Positions 27,273 through 36,100 of a stretch of DNA of 41,607 nucleotides are shown here, in pieces (position 1 is the stretch's first letter; every line of letters starts with the position of its first letter). Under the pieces are notes generated by a model, which was not told where the DNA came from, ran no database searches, and saw only the letters and a list, made by a program, of their open reading frames with translations. Source of the stretch: Lawsonibacter sp. (GTDB lineage: Bacteria > Bacillota > Clostridia > Oscillospirales > Oscillospiraceae); contig JAAWNI010000002.1 in the NCBI GenBank assembly GCA_022798855.1, forward strand, positions 1 to 41,607. Reading direction: 5' to 3'. The translations under genes and the position numbers were made by a program.

Positions 27273-27854
27273 ATGGCAATCAATCTGAGCAAGGGTCAGA
27301 AGGTAGATCTGACGAAGGGGAACCCGGGGCTTTCCAAAATTGTGGTTGGCCTGGGCTGGGACGTAAACGCCTTTGATTCCGGCGCCGCCTTCGACCTGGA
27401 CGCCGCCGCCTTTATGGTGGGCGGCAGCGGCAAGTGCCCAACCGAGAAGGAGTTTGTCTTCTACGGCAACCTGGAGCACCCCAGCGGCTCCCTGAAGCAC
27501 ATGGGCGACAACCTCACCGGCGAGGGCGACGGCGACGACGAGCAGATCGTGGTGGACCTGGCGAAGGTTCCCGCCAATGTGGAGCGCATCGCCTTCACCG
27601 TGACCATCTACGACGCCGAGTCCCGCAACCAGAATTTCGGCCAGGTGTCCAACTCCTATATCCACATTCAGGACATGGCCTCCGGCACGGACCTGATCCG
27701 CTATGACCTGGGGGAGGATTTCTCCATTGAGACGGCCATCGTGGTGGGCGAGCTGTACCGCTACAACGGCGAGTGGAAGTTCAACGCCATCGGCAGCGGC
27801 TTCCAGGGCGGCCTGGCGGCGCTGTGCGGCCACTACGGCATCGACGTTGCGTAA
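27273..27854 (+). CDS. TerD-family stress protein (copy 1)
   Basis: 193-residue beta-sandwich protein of the TerD superfamily, same length as B. subtilis YceD. The acidic [13 protein letters not shown] loop (78-90) is the known Ca2+-binding site; FDLDAAAF (40-47) and the C-terminal [16 protein letters not shown] are also conserved. Probably cytosolic. GGAGG lies before the ATG. It is 14 bases upstream of copy 2, to which it is closely similar, indicating a tandem duplication. Confidence 0.95.
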   Translation: MAINLSKGQKVDLTKGNPGLSKIVVGLGWDVNAFDSGAAFDLDAAAFMVGGSGKCPTEKEFVFYGNLEHPSGSLKHMGDNLTGEGDGDDEQIVVDLAKVPANVERIAFTVTIYDAESRNQNFGQVSNSYIHIQDMASGTDLIRYDLGEDFSIETAIVVGELYRYNGEWKFNAIGSGFQGGLAALCGHYGIDVA

Positions 27855-27867
27855 AGGAGGGAGCGAT

Positions 27868-28449
27868 ATGCCTGTCAATCTGCAAAAGGGGCAGAAGGTA
27901 AGCCTATCAAAGAGCGCGCCCGGCCTGACAAAGGTGGTCGTGGGCCTGGGCTGGGACGTCAACCAGTTCGACACCGGCGGCGACTTCGACCTGGATGCCG
28001 CCGCCTTCCTCCTGGGGGACAGCGGCAAGGCCGCTAGCTCCAGCGACTTCGTGTTCTACGGCAACTTGAAGCACAGCTCCGGCGGCGTGGAGCATCTGGG
28101 CGACAACCTCACCGGCGCCGGCGACGGGGACGACGAGCAGATCAAAGTCGACCTGGCCAAGCTGCCCCCGTCCGTGACCCATGTGGCCTTTACCGCCACC
28201 ATCTACGACGCGGAAGCCCGCCGGCAGAATTTCGGCATGGTGAACAACGCCTTTATCCGGATTTACAACGAGGCCACCGGGGAGGAGCTGCTGCGGTATG
28301 ATTTGGGGGAGGACTTCTCCATTGAAACCGCCGTGGTGTTCGGCGAGCTCTACCGGAACAACGGCGAGTGGAAGTTCAACGCCATTGGCAGCGGCTACCA
28401 GGGCGGCCTGGCGGCGCTGTGCGCCAACTATGGCGTGGATGTGGAATAA
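27868..28449 (+). CDS. TerD-family stress protein (copy 2)
   Basis: 193 residues with all TerD marks: [21 protein letters not shown] and [16 protein letters not shown]. It differs from copy 1 mainly in the region around residues 50-75. It starts after AAAGGAGGGAG and is followed 15 bases later by the divergent third member. Ca2+ binding is expected from the intact acidic loop. Confidence 0.95.
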   Translation: MPVNLQKGQKVSLSKSAPGLTKVVVGLGWDVNQFDTGGDFDLDAAAFLLGDSGKAASSSDFVFYGNLKHSSGGVEHLGDNLTGAGDGDDEQIKVDLAKLPPSVTHVAFTATIYDAEARRQNFGMVNNAFIRIYNEATGEELLRYDLGEDFSIETAVVFGELYRNNGEWKFNAIGSGYQGGLAALCANYGVDVE

Positions 28450-28464
28450 GAGGAGGGGGAGCAC

Positions 28465-29070
28465 ATGGCAATCAGTCTGGAAAAAGGAAAAAAGGTCAGC
28501 CTGAAAAAGGGCGGGTCGGCCGGACTGGGCGAGATTCTGGTCAACCTGAATTGGAACACCAAGCCCGCCAAAAAGGGGCTGCTGGGCGGTTTGTTCGGCG
28601 GCGGCCAGGGGATTGATTTGGACCTGGGCTGTCTCTTCGAGCTCAAGGACGGCCGGAAGGGCGTGGTCCAGGCGCTGGGCAACGCCTTCGGCTCGCTGAA
28701 CCAGCCCCCCTACATCGCCCTGGACGGCGACGACCGCACAGGGGCGGTGACTACAGGGGAGAACCTGCGCATCGACGGCAACCAGATCGCCCTGTTCAAG
28801 CGGATACTGGTCTACACATTTATCTACGAGGGAGTCGCCAACTGGCAGCAGGCTGACGCTACGGTCACCATCAAGTACCCCGGCGCCGAGGATCTGATTG
28901 TAAAGATGGACTCCTACAACTCCAACGACATTATGTGCGGCCTGGTGCTGCTGGAGAATGTGAACGACGAGACGTTCAGTGTGGAAAAAATCGTGCAGTT
29001 CTACTCTGGCCACCCGGCGCTGGACGCCGCCTTCCACTGGGGGATGCGGTGGCAGGCCGGAAGAAAATAA
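28465..29070 (+). CDS. TerA-like member of the TerD superfamily
   Basis: 201 residues. It keeps the MAISLEKGKKVSL start of TerD but the body matches TerA-type domains: GEILVNLNWN, LDLGCLFELKDGRKG, ALGNAFGS, ALDGDDRTG and a FYSGHPALDAAFHWGMRW end. The TerD Ca2+ loop GDNLTGxGDGDDE is replaced by TGENLRIDG, so it may not bind Ca2+ in the same way. A short Gly-rich insert with KKGLLGGLFGGG (about 36-48) recurs in the next gene. Good AGGAGGGGG ribosome binding site. Confidence 0.85.
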   Translation: MAISLEKGKKVSLKKGGSAGLGEILVNLNWNTKPAKKGLLGGLFGGGQGIDLDLGCLFELKDGRKGVVQALGNAFGSLNQPPYIALDGDDRTGAVTTGENLRIDGNQIALFKRILVYTFIYEGVANWQQADATVTIKYPGAEDLIVKMDSYNSNDIMCGLVLLENVNDETFSVEKIVQFYSGHPALDAAFHWGMRWQAGRK

Positions 29071-29092
29071 CATCAACTGGGAGGAATTTACC

Positions 29093-29695
29093 ATGTCTGT
29101 AAGCTTGCAGAAGGGCCAAAAGGTCAGTCTGACCAAGGACAACGCCGGGCTGGGTACGGTGGTCGCCGGCCTGGGCTGGGACGAGGTCAAGAAAAAAGGG
29201 GGATTTCTGGGCGGCCTGCTGGGCGGCGGCGGCCAGGCTGAGATCGACTGCGACGCCTCCGCGCTGCTGCTCCAAAACGGAAAGCTGATGGACAAAAAGG
29301 ACATCATCTTTTTCGGGAATTTGACCCACCCCTCCGGAACGGTCCGCCACATGGGCGACAACCTGACCGGCGCCGGCGACGGGGACGACGAGCAGATCGT
29401 CATCGACCTGGCCAACGTCCCCGCCGAGTACGACCGCATCGTGCTGGTGGTGAACATCTACCAGGCCGTTCAGCGGCGGCAGAATTTCGGCATGATCGAG
29501 AACGCGTTCATCCGCATTGTGGACGCGCGGAACAACCAGGAGCTGTGCAAGTACAATCTCACCGAGAACTACAACGGCATGACCGCCATGATTTTCGGCG
29601 AAATATACCGCCACAACGGCGAGTGGAAGTTCAACGCCATCGGACAGGGCACCACCGACCCCGGACTGGGCGAGCTGGTCGGCCGGTATATTTAA
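29093..29695 (+). CDS. TerD-family stress protein (copy 3, with Gly-rich insert)
   Basis: 200 residues. The Ca2+ loop [13 protein letters not shown] is intact. An insert with KKKGGFLGGLLGGGG at about 33-48 resembles that in the TerA-like protein just upstream, and the FDLDAAAF motif is changed to IDCDASAL. The C-terminus ends GLGELVGRYI rather than the GGLAALC helix of copies 1 and 2. The ATG at 29093 has GGGAGGAA upstream; longer in-frame readings start inside the preceding gene. A hairpin separates it from the Ca2+-ATPase. Confidence 0.93.
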   Translation: MSVSLQKGQKVSLTKDNAGLGTVVAGLGWDEVKKKGGFLGGLLGGGGQAEIDCDASALLLQNGKLMDKKDIIFFGNLTHPSGTVRHMGDNLTGAGDGDDEQIVIDLANVPAEYDRIVLVVNIYQAVQRRQNFGMIENAFIRIVDARNNQELCKYNLTENYNGMTAMIFGEIYRHNGEWKFNAIGQGTTDPGLGELVGRYI

Positions 29696-29723
29696 CGCTC
29701 TGCCTGTTATTTGAATCACAGGG

Positions 29724-29753
29724 AAGAGAGGAGGGCCTCAAGTCCTCCCTCTT
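29724..29753 (+). terminator. Hairpin between terD copy 3 and the Ca2+-ATPase
   Basis: AAGAG-(a)-GGAGGGC pairs with GTCCTCC-CTCTT over a 5-base loop, with one bulge and one G-T pair, followed by TCCTGATATTTTA. It may attenuate transcription into the pump and module genes, giving higher levels of the TerD proteins. Confidence 0.5.
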
Positions 29754-29780
29754 TCCTGATATTTTAGAGGAGAAAAGCTC

Positions 29781-32426
29781 ATGCACTTCAATGGACTATC
29801 TGACAAGCAGGTTGCCGAATCCAAGGAAAAATATGGCAGCAACCTGATTCCTGACTCTGAACCGACCACCTTTTGGGCCGAATTTAAAGAGACTTTTGGC
29901 GACCCCATGATCCGGATTTTGCTGGCCATTGCGGTCCTGATGATTGCCATGTGCGCCTTTGGCTACGCGGAGATCTATGAGCCGGTGGGCACCATCGTTG
30001 CCGTTTTGATTGTGGCCTTTGTGTCGGCCAAGACGGGCGTGGCCAGCGACACGAAATACCGGGAACTGAAAGACAGCACGAAAAAGGACCAGTGCAAGGT
30101 CTACCGAAACGGCGTGATCTCCGTGATTGACGTGGACGACGTGGTGGTGGGCGACAAGGTTCTGCTCCAGTCGGGCGACAAGATTCCGGCGGACGGCGTG
30201 CTGGTCCGGGGCGGGCTGAAAGTGGATAATTCCGCCCTGAACGGCGAAGCTGAGGAGTGCGCCAAGACCGCGGCGGAGGGGGAGTTCCGCCTGGCGGAGG
30301 AGATCACAGGCGACACCTTTGTGGACGCCCACTCCCTGTTCCGGGGGGCGGTGCTCTTCGACGGCGAGGGCGTGATGGACGTTCAGAAGGTGGGCCTGTC
30401 CACCATGATGGGGAAGATGGCCCAGGAGATGCAGGACGATGAGCCGGACTCCCCCTTGAAAGTCAAGCTGTCCAAGCTGGCCGACATGATTTCCCGGTTC
30501 GGGTATATCGGCGCCGTTGTGATCGCGGTGATGTATCTGGGCTATTTTGTCCTGTCCGCCGGCGGGTTCGGGCCCTACTTTGCCCAGGACGCGGCTGAAA
30601 TCATCAAGGACGTGGTGGAAGCGGTGTCCCTGGCCATTGTGATTATTGTCTGCGCGGTGCCCGAGGGCCTGCCCCTGATGATATCCCTGGTGCTGATGCA
30701 GAACACCAGCAAAATGCTGGACCACAACGTACTGGTGAGGAAGGCGGAGGGCATTGAGACGGCCGGCTCCCTAAACATCCTGTTCAGCGACAAGACGGGC
30801 ACCATCACAAAGGGCCACCTGGAGGTGGTGGAGTTCTTCACCGCCGACGGCATCTCCATCCCCCTTGCGGAGCTGGCCCAGCACGGCAAGATCAAGGGCC
30901 TGCTGGACCTGGCCATCGGAAAAAATACCCAGTCCATGTTTGACGCCGGGGGCCGGGTGATCGGCGGCAACGCCACGGACCAGGCCTTGGTGAAGTTCCT
31001 GGGGGCGGACGTGCTCAACCGGCTGGCGGAGACTTACACCGCCGCGCGGACCCAGAGCTTCAACTCCGCCAACAAGTTCAGCCAGGCCTACCTCCAGGAG
31101 CTGGGCAAGACCTTTTACAAGGGTGCGCCGGAGAAGTTTTTGGCCTCCTCCGGAAAGTACCTCAGCCTGAACGGAGACATCCACGTGGTGGACCCGGACC
31201 AGCTCAGCGCGAAGATCGACGAGCTGGCCGGCCGGTCCATGCGCGTGCTGGCCTTTGGCTACTCCGACCGGGAGATGACGGTGGACCAGATTAACTCCGA
31301 CACCACTTTGATCGGCTTCTTTGGGATTCGGGACGATGTCCGGCCGGAGGCCCGGGAGGCCATCGCCGCGGTGCAGGACGCGGGAATCCAGGTGGTGATG
31401 ATCACCGGGGACCGGCTGGAAACCGCGGTGGCCATCGCCAAGGACGCGGGCCTGCTGAAATCCCAGAACGACGTGGCGCTGACCTCCGGCCAGCTGGGCA
31501 AGCTGTCCGACGAGGAGGTCAAGGAGCTCATCCCCAGGATTCGGGTGATTGCCCGGGCCCTGCCCACCGACAAGTCCAGAATGGTCCGGCTCTGCCAGGA
31601 GATGAACCTGGTGGTGGGCATGACCGGCGACGGCGTCAACGACTCCCCCGCCTTGAAGCGGGCCGATGTGGGCTTTGCCATGGGCAGCGGCACGGAAGCG
31701 GCCAAGGAGGCCGGCAAGATTGTGGTCCTGGACGACAATTTCCGGTCCATTAAGGACGCCATCTGGTATGGCCGTACCATTTATCACAACATTTTGAAGT
31801 TCTGCAAGTTCCAGCTGGTAATCAATGTGGCCGCCGTTGTGGTCAGCGCCATCGCCCCCTTCTTCGGGGTGGAGGAGCCCTTGAAGGTGACCCATCTGCT
31901 GTTTGTCAACCTGGTAATGGACGGCCTGGGGGCCATCATGCTGGGCAACGAGCCGGCCCAGGAGCGCTATATGCAGGAAAAACCCCGCAGAAGGGACGAG
32001 AGCATTGTCAGCAAGGCTATGATGGTCCAGATTGTGGCCATGGGCATATGGCTGACCGTTTTGAGCTTTATCTTCCTGAAGCTCCCCCTTTTCGACCAGT
32101 TCTTCGACACGATGGAGCAGAAGCTCTCGGCCTACTTTGTGCTGTTTATCTGGGCCGCCCTGTTCAACGGCTTTAACGTCAGGGACGAGGGCTTTGATAT
32201 CTTCAAGGGCCTGAACGAGAACACAGGCTTTATGAAGGTGTTTATTGCCATCATCCTGGTGCAGGCGGTGATTGTGAACGCCGGGCTGATCCCCGTGGCC
32301 GCCTTCGGCTGGATTGGAAACATGTTCAGCTGCGTCCCATTCAGCGCCGTTGGCTGGTGCGTGGTGGCGGCGCTGGCCGTGACGATGATTCCAGTGGATA
32401 TGGTCCGGAAGATGATTTTTAAGTAA
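29781..32426 (+). CDS. PMCA-type Ca2+-transporting P-type ATPase
   Basis: 881-residue membrane pump of the P2 class. The phosphorylation motif is DKTGT (337-341), helix 4 has CAVPEGLPL (292-299), the hinge motif is GDGVNDSPAL, and the C-terminal helices include NLVMDGLGAIMLGNEP, as in calcium pumps of the plasma-membrane type. The actuator-domain TGES loop reads NGEA (154-157), keeping the catalytic Glu. About ten membrane helices fit. It should expel Ca2+ using ATP. It follows the TerD genes directly, suggesting a Ca2+ link with their binding loops. GAGGAGA precedes the ATG. Confidence 0.92.
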   Translation: MHFNGLSDKQVAESKEKYGSNLIPDSEPTTFWAEFKETFGDPMIRILLAIAVLMIAMCAFGYAEIYEPVGTIVAVLIVAFVSAKTGVASDTKYRELKDSTKKDQCKVYRNGVISVIDVDDVVVGDKVLLQSGDKIPADGVLVRGGLKVDNSALNGEAEECAKTAAEGEFRLAEEITGDTFVDAHSLFRGAVLFDGEGVMDVQKVGLSTMMGKMAQEMQDDEPDSPLKVKLSKLADMISRFGYIGAVVIAVMYLGYFVLSAGGFGPYFAQDAAEIIKDVVEAVSLAIVIIVCAVPEGLPLMISLVLMQNTSKMLDHNVLVRKAEGIETAGSLNILFSDKTGTITKGHLEVVEFFTADGISIPLAELAQHGKIKGLLDLAIGKNTQSMFDAGGRVIGGNATDQALVKFLGADVLNRLAETYTAARTQSFNSANKFSQAYLQELGKTFYKGAPEKFLASSGKYLSLNGDIHVVDPDQLSAKIDELAGRSMRVLAFGYSDREMTVDQINSDTTLIGFFGIRDDVRPEAREAIAAVQDAGIQVVMITGDRLETAVAIAKDAGLLKSQNDVALTSGQLGKLSDEEVKELIPRIRVIARALPTDKSRMVRLCQEMNLVVGMTGDGVNDSPALKRADVGFAMGSGTEAAKEAGKIVVLDDNFRSIKDAIWYGRTIYHNILKFCKFQLVINVAAVVVSAIAPFFGVEEPLKVTHLLFVNLVMDGLGAIMLGNEPAQERYMQEKPRRRDESIVSKAMMVQIVAMGIWLTVLSFIFLKLPLFDQFFDTMEQKLSAYFVLFIWAALFNGFNVRDEGFDIFKGLNENTGFMKVFIAIILVQAVIVNAGLIPVAAFGWIGNMFSCVPFSAVGWCVVAALAVTMIPVDMVRKMIFK

Positions 32427-32441
32427 ATGTTCATTAGACAC

Positions 32442-32472
32442 AAGGGCTTCCCCGGTCTTGGGGAAGCCCCTT
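32442..32472 (+). terminator. Hairpin between the Ca2+-ATPase and the rhomboid gene
   Basis: AAGGGCTTCCCC and GGGGAAGCCCCTT with a 6-base loop and one extra C. No strong T-tract, so partial termination or transcript processing is more likely than a full stop. Confidence 0.55.
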
Positions 32473-32504
32473 GCCGGACACTTTAGATAGGCGGGTGGAG
32501 TGCC

Positions 32505-33074
32505 GTGAAAAAACTGCAATACAATTCGCCGGTGGTCCTCAGCTATTTTCTGATCTCCCTGCTGGCGCTGGGCTTGGGGTATCTGACGGACGGCTGGACA
32601 ACCTGGCACCTTTTTTCTGTCTACCGGTCGCCGCTGGCCGACCCTCTGACCTATGTCCGATTTTTCGGCCATGTCCTGGGCCACGCGGACCTGGATCATT
32701 TCCTGGGCAATATGCTGCTGATGCTGGTGGTGGGGCCGCCGCTGGAGGAGAAGTACGGCAGCTCCACGCTGCTGGCGGGCATCGCCCTGACGGCCCTGGT
32801 TTCCGGGCTGCTCCAATTCATATTCTTCCCCGGCGCGGCGCTGCTGGGGGCCAGCGGAATCGTGTTTATGCTCATTATGCTGTCCTCCCTGTCCGGCATG
32901 AAGAGCGGCGGGATTCCTCTGACCCTGTTGCTGGTGGCCCTGCTGTATCTGGGCCAGGAGGTCTATTCCATCCTCTTCGTGCGGGACAGCGTGGCCAACT
33001 TCATGCACATCGTGGGCGGCGCCTGCGGGACGCTTTTCGGCTTCGCCCTGGCGAAAAAGGGCCAAAAATTTTAG
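32505..33074 (+). CDS. Rhomboid-family intramembrane serine protease
   Basis: 189 residues with about six membrane helices. The rhomboid active site is present: GASG with Ser117, and His168 in NFMHIVGGACG; HFLGN (65-69) gives the HxxxN motif of helix 2. It should cleave membrane helices. The GTG start at 32505 follows GGTGGAG. It lies between the Ca2+ pump and the biosynthetic enzymes; the substrate is unknown, possibly a membrane partner of the Ter system (inference). The gene after it starts about 50 bases on. Confidence 0.88.
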   Translation: MKKLQYNSPVVLSYFLISLLALGLGYLTDGWTTWHLFSVYRSPLADPLTYVRFFGHVLGHADLDHFLGNMLLMLVVGPPLEEKYGSSTLLAGIALTALVSGLLQFIFFPGAALLGASGIVFMLIMLSSLSGMKSGGIPLTLLLVALLYLGQEVYSILFVRDSVANFMHIVGGACGTLFGFALAKKGQKF

Positions 33075-33123
33075 GGCTGTTTGACGGGCGTCAGTTGGCC
33101 CCACACAAAACGGAGTGATGCTT

Positions 33124-34260
33124 ATGCCGGACTATTCCCAAAACGATCTCCTGCGGGTGGCCAAGCGGGTCCGCAACGCCAAAAGGAGCTACCTCCTGGT
33201 CAACCCGCTCCAGGGGAAGCACATCCCGGTGAGTCCGGCGAGGTCCCTGGAGATGATGAATACCCTGGGGGGCCGTCTGGCCGAAGCATATCCGGGGGCC
33301 CGCCTGGTCATCGGCTTTGCCGAGACGGCGACGGCCATCGGCGCGGCGGTGGCCAGCCGGTTCCCGGGGGAGTGCGTGTACCTGCACACCACCCGGGAGG
33401 AGCCCCCCCAGGTGGGGGAGTGGGTGCTGTTCTCTGAGGAGCACAGCCACGCTGTGGAGCAGAAGCTCTGCGGGGACAGCCTTGCCCGCTGGCTTGAGGA
33501 CACGGAGAGCGTCATCCTTGTGGACGACGAGATTTCCACCGGAAAGACCCTAATCAATATGGTCCGGCAGCTCCGGGAAAGATACCCCGCCCTCTGGAGC
33601 AAAAAGCTGGTGGCGGCCTCTCTGCTGAACCGGGTTTCGCCGGAGCACGAGGAGCGGCTGGCGGAAGCGGGTATCCGCTGCGAGTATCTGGTCAAGGTGG
33701 TGGATGATGGAGCCGATGAGGCCGCCGCCCTCCTCCAGGTGGAGGAAGCCGGCCCTGCGGAGGGGGCGGACAGGGCCTTTGGGCGGATGTCTCTGGACTG
33801 CGGCCCGTTCCCAGACCCCCGGGAGGGGGTACGGATCCAGGACTATCTGGCCTACTGCCAGGGGCTGGCCCGGGCCTTTTTGTCCCGCGCCGGACTTGCC
33901 GGCATGGAGCGGGTGGTGGTGCTGGGGACGGAGGAGTGCATGTACCCCGCCCTTGTCCTGGGCCGAATGCTGGAGGAGCGGGGCCTGTCCGTAAAGTGCC
34001 ACGCCACCACCAGAAGCCCCATCGGAATCTGCGGCCGGCCTGGCTACCCCATTACGTCCGGGAAGAAGCTCAGCAGCTTCTACGGGGGCCAGCGGGACAC
34101 CTACATTTATAATATCTCCCCCTGCGACGGGCTGATTGTGGTGTCGGACGCCCCCGTCTGCCAGACGAAGGCGCTGAACCAGCTGGCCGCCCTCTGGGAG
34201 GAGCGGGGCTGCAAGCGGATTTTTTTCATTCAGGGAGGAAGCGATGTTTGGTACTTATAG
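33124..34260 (+). CDS. Phosphoribosyltransferase with TRSP domain (Ter biosynthetic module)
   Basis: 378 residues. The N-terminal PRTase domain has the PRPP-binding loop VILVDDEISTGKT (130-142). The C-terminal TRSP domain bears its name motif, TRSP, at 296-299. This pair is a known component of the Ter-associated biosynthetic module, predicted to build a nucleoside-like metabolite; the product is not known. I chose the ATG at 33124, 8 bases after CGGAG; two earlier in-frame starts (33115, 33118) lie on top of that site. Its 3' end overlaps the next gene by 17 bases. Confidence 0.88.
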   Translation: MPDYSQNDLLRVAKRVRNAKRSYLLVNPLQGKHIPVSPARSLEMMNTLGGRLAEAYPGARLVIGFAETATAIGAAVASRFPGECVYLHTTREEPPQVGEWVLFSEEHSHAVEQKLCGDSLARWLEDTESVILVDDEISTGKTLINMVRQLRERYPALWSKKLVAASLLNRVSPEHEERLAEAGIRCEYLVKVVDDGADEAAALLQVEEAGPAEGADRAFGRMSLDCGPFPDPREGVRIQDYLAYCQGLARAFLSRAGLAGMERVVVLGTEECMYPALVLGRMLEERGLSVKCHATTRSPIGICGRPGYPITSGKKLSSFYGGQRDTYIYNISPCDGLIVVSDAPVCQTKALNQLAALWEERGCKRIFFIQGGSDVWYL

Positions 34261-35296
34261 AGACGGCGACGTCAAAATACTGCTGAAAGACATCACCGGC
34301 ATGGTGGAGCCCCTGGGGACCCGGGAGCGGGAGGAGCGAATCCAGGGGGGCGTGCACTACTCGGAGATGCTGCCCATCGAATACGTGCCCTCGCCCGCCT
34401 ACTTGTCGGCCTACCGGGACGCCCTGGCCAGATACGCCGGCATGACGGCGGAAGCAGTGGCCGCTGTGGCCGAACAGATATGGCGGGACAAGGGGGAGAA
34501 CGCGGCGCTTGTCTCCCTGGCCCGGGCGGGCACCCCGATCGGCGTTTTGATCAAGCGGTATCTGGCCTTCCGGTACAACGCCGCGGTGGAGCACTACACC
34601 ATTTCCATCATCCGTGGGCGGGGCATTGACCATGTGGCGATGGAGTACATTTTGAAGCGGCACAGGCCGGAGCACATTCAGTTTGTGGACGGCTGGACCG
34701 GGAAGGGGGCCATTCAAAATGAGCTGAATCAGGCCATGAGGGAGTACCCGGGCGTGGAACCCGGCCTTGCGGTCCTGTCCGACCCGGGCCTGCTGGCCGG
34801 AAAGCGGGGGACCCACGACGACTTCCTCATCGCCAGCTCCTGCCTGAACGCCACGGTGTCCGGCCTGCTGAGCCGCACCTTTTACCGAAAGGACATCATC
34901 GGCCCCGGCGAGTTCCATGGGGCGGCCTTTTACAGGGAACTGATGGATGAGGATTTGACCTACTCCTTCATTGACGCTGTGGAGCGCCGCTTTCCGCCGG
35001 AGGGCGGCTGTCCGGAGGGGGCGCCCGACGCCTCCGCCAGCGCCGGGGAGGAGATTGACGGCATCTGCGCCCGCTTCGGGATTGGTGACCGGAATCTGGT
35101 GAAGCCTGGAATCGGAGAAGCCACCCGGGTGCTCCTGCGCCGGGTGCCCTGGAAGGTCCTGGTCCACAGCCTGAGCGACGAGGACCACCTGGGGCACCTC
35201 TATCAGCTGGCGGAGGAGAAGGGGGTCCCGCTGGAGGAGTACCCACTGGCGCGCTACCGGGCCTGCGGCCTAATCCGCGCCCTGGCGGATAATTGA
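34244..35296 (+). CDS. StiP/PRTase_1-family protein (Ter biosynthetic module)
   Basis: 350 residues. Databases call the family 'cysteine protease StiP', but it has been reinterpreted as a second phosphoribosyltransferase type. In support, LVSLARAGTPIGVLIKR (about 89-105) and QFVDGWTGKGAI (146-157) look like PRTase loops. It likely works with the preceding PRTase-TRSP enzyme, with which it overlaps by 17 bases. GGGAGGAA precedes the ATG. The C-terminal ~100 residues are helical and poorly conserved. Confidence 0.85.
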   Translation: MFGTYRDGDVKILLKDITGMVEPLGTREREERIQGGVHYSEMLPIEYVPSPAYLSAYRDALARYAGMTAEAVAAVAEQIWRDKGENAALVSLARAGTPIGVLIKRYLAFRYNAAVEHYTISIIRGRGIDHVAMEYILKRHRPEHIQFVDGWTGKGAIQNELNQAMREYPGVEPGLAVLSDPGLLAGKRGTHDDFLIASSCLNATVSGLLSRTFYRKDIIGPGEFHGAAFYRELMDEDLTYSFIDAVERRFPPEGGCPEGAPDASASAGEEIDGICARFGIGDRNLVKPGIGEATRVLLRRVPWKVLVHSLSDEDHLGHLYQLAEEKGVPLEEYPLARYRACGLIRALADN

Positions 35297-35297
35297 G

Positions 35298-36098
35298 ATG
35301 GGCGGGGTCTTATTTGCCAGCGACCTGGACAACACTCTGTTATTCTCCCACAGGCATAGGCAGGACACGGACCGGTGCGTGGAGTATCTGGAGGGGAAGG
35401 AGCAGGGGTTCTTCACCCGGCGGTCGCTGGAGCTGCTGCCCCTGGTGCGCCAGCGGGCGCTGTTTGTCCCGGTGACCACCCGGTCGGTAGCCCAGTACCG
35501 GCGCATCATGTGGCCGGAGTCCTGCGCCCCCCGGTACGCGGCGGCGGCCAATGGTGGAATCCTGCTGGTGGACGGGGAGGAGGATCAAGCGTGGTCCGCC
35601 CGGACCCGGGAGCTGGCCGCCCCCTGGCGGGAGGAGCTGCTGGAGCTGCTCGGCCGCCTGCCGGAAGCCCCTATGCTGAGGCGCTGCCGGATGGTGGATG
35701 GCCTGTACCTCTTCGCCGCCTGCGACGACGGGGAGAGCGCCCAGGCCGGCGGGCGCTTTTTCGCGGGCCGGACCACTCTGGACATCCAGGTGTCGGGGCG
35801 GAAGGCCTACTTTTTTCCGCCGCCGCTGAATAAGGGGATGGCTGTCGCCCGGCTGAAGGAGAGATTCCAGCCGGAGAAGACGGTCTGCGCCGGCGACAGC
35901 GTAATCGACGTGCCAATGCTCCGGGCCGGAGACGTGGCGCTCCTTCCCAGCGGGGAGCTGCTGGGGGAGGGGGGCGGACTGCGGGTCCACAGCGGAGGCG
36001 GGCGGTTCCCGGACTTCGTCCTGGAATCTGTGCTGAAAGAGATACCGCCGCCTTGGCCTTCGGGAGGGGCGGCGGCAAGTGATGAAGAGGTTTTCTAA
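35298..36098 (+). CDS. HAD-superfamily phosphatase (Ter biosynthetic module)
   Basis: 266 residues. The nucleophile motif is DLDNT (9-13) and the C-terminal metal-binding motif is CAGDSVIDVPML (about 197-208), as in Cof-type HAD phosphatases. In the Ter module such an enzyme is expected to dephosphorylate the nucleotide-like product. The ATG is one base past the stop of the StiP gene, and the next gene starts two bases after its own stop, so the genes are tightly coupled. Confidence 0.88.
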   Translation: MGGVLFASDLDNTLLFSHRHRQDTDRCVEYLEGKEQGFFTRRSLELLPLVRQRALFVPVTTRSVAQYRRIMWPESCAPRYAAAANGGILLVDGEEDQAWSARTRELAAPWREELLELLGRLPEAPMLRRCRMVDGLYLFAACDDGESAQAGGRFFAGRTTLDIQVSGRKAYFFPPPLNKGMAVARLKERFQPEKTVCAGDSVIDVPMLRAGDVALLPSGELLGEGGGLRVHSGGGRFPDFVLESVLKEIPPPWPSGGAAASDEEVF

Positions 36099-36100
36099 CA

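Noticed and set aside
28979-29092. A longer start for TerD copy 3
   Set aside because: It would overlap the end of the TerA-like gene by about 90 bases; the ATG at 29093 has GGGAGGAA and gives the family N-terminus.
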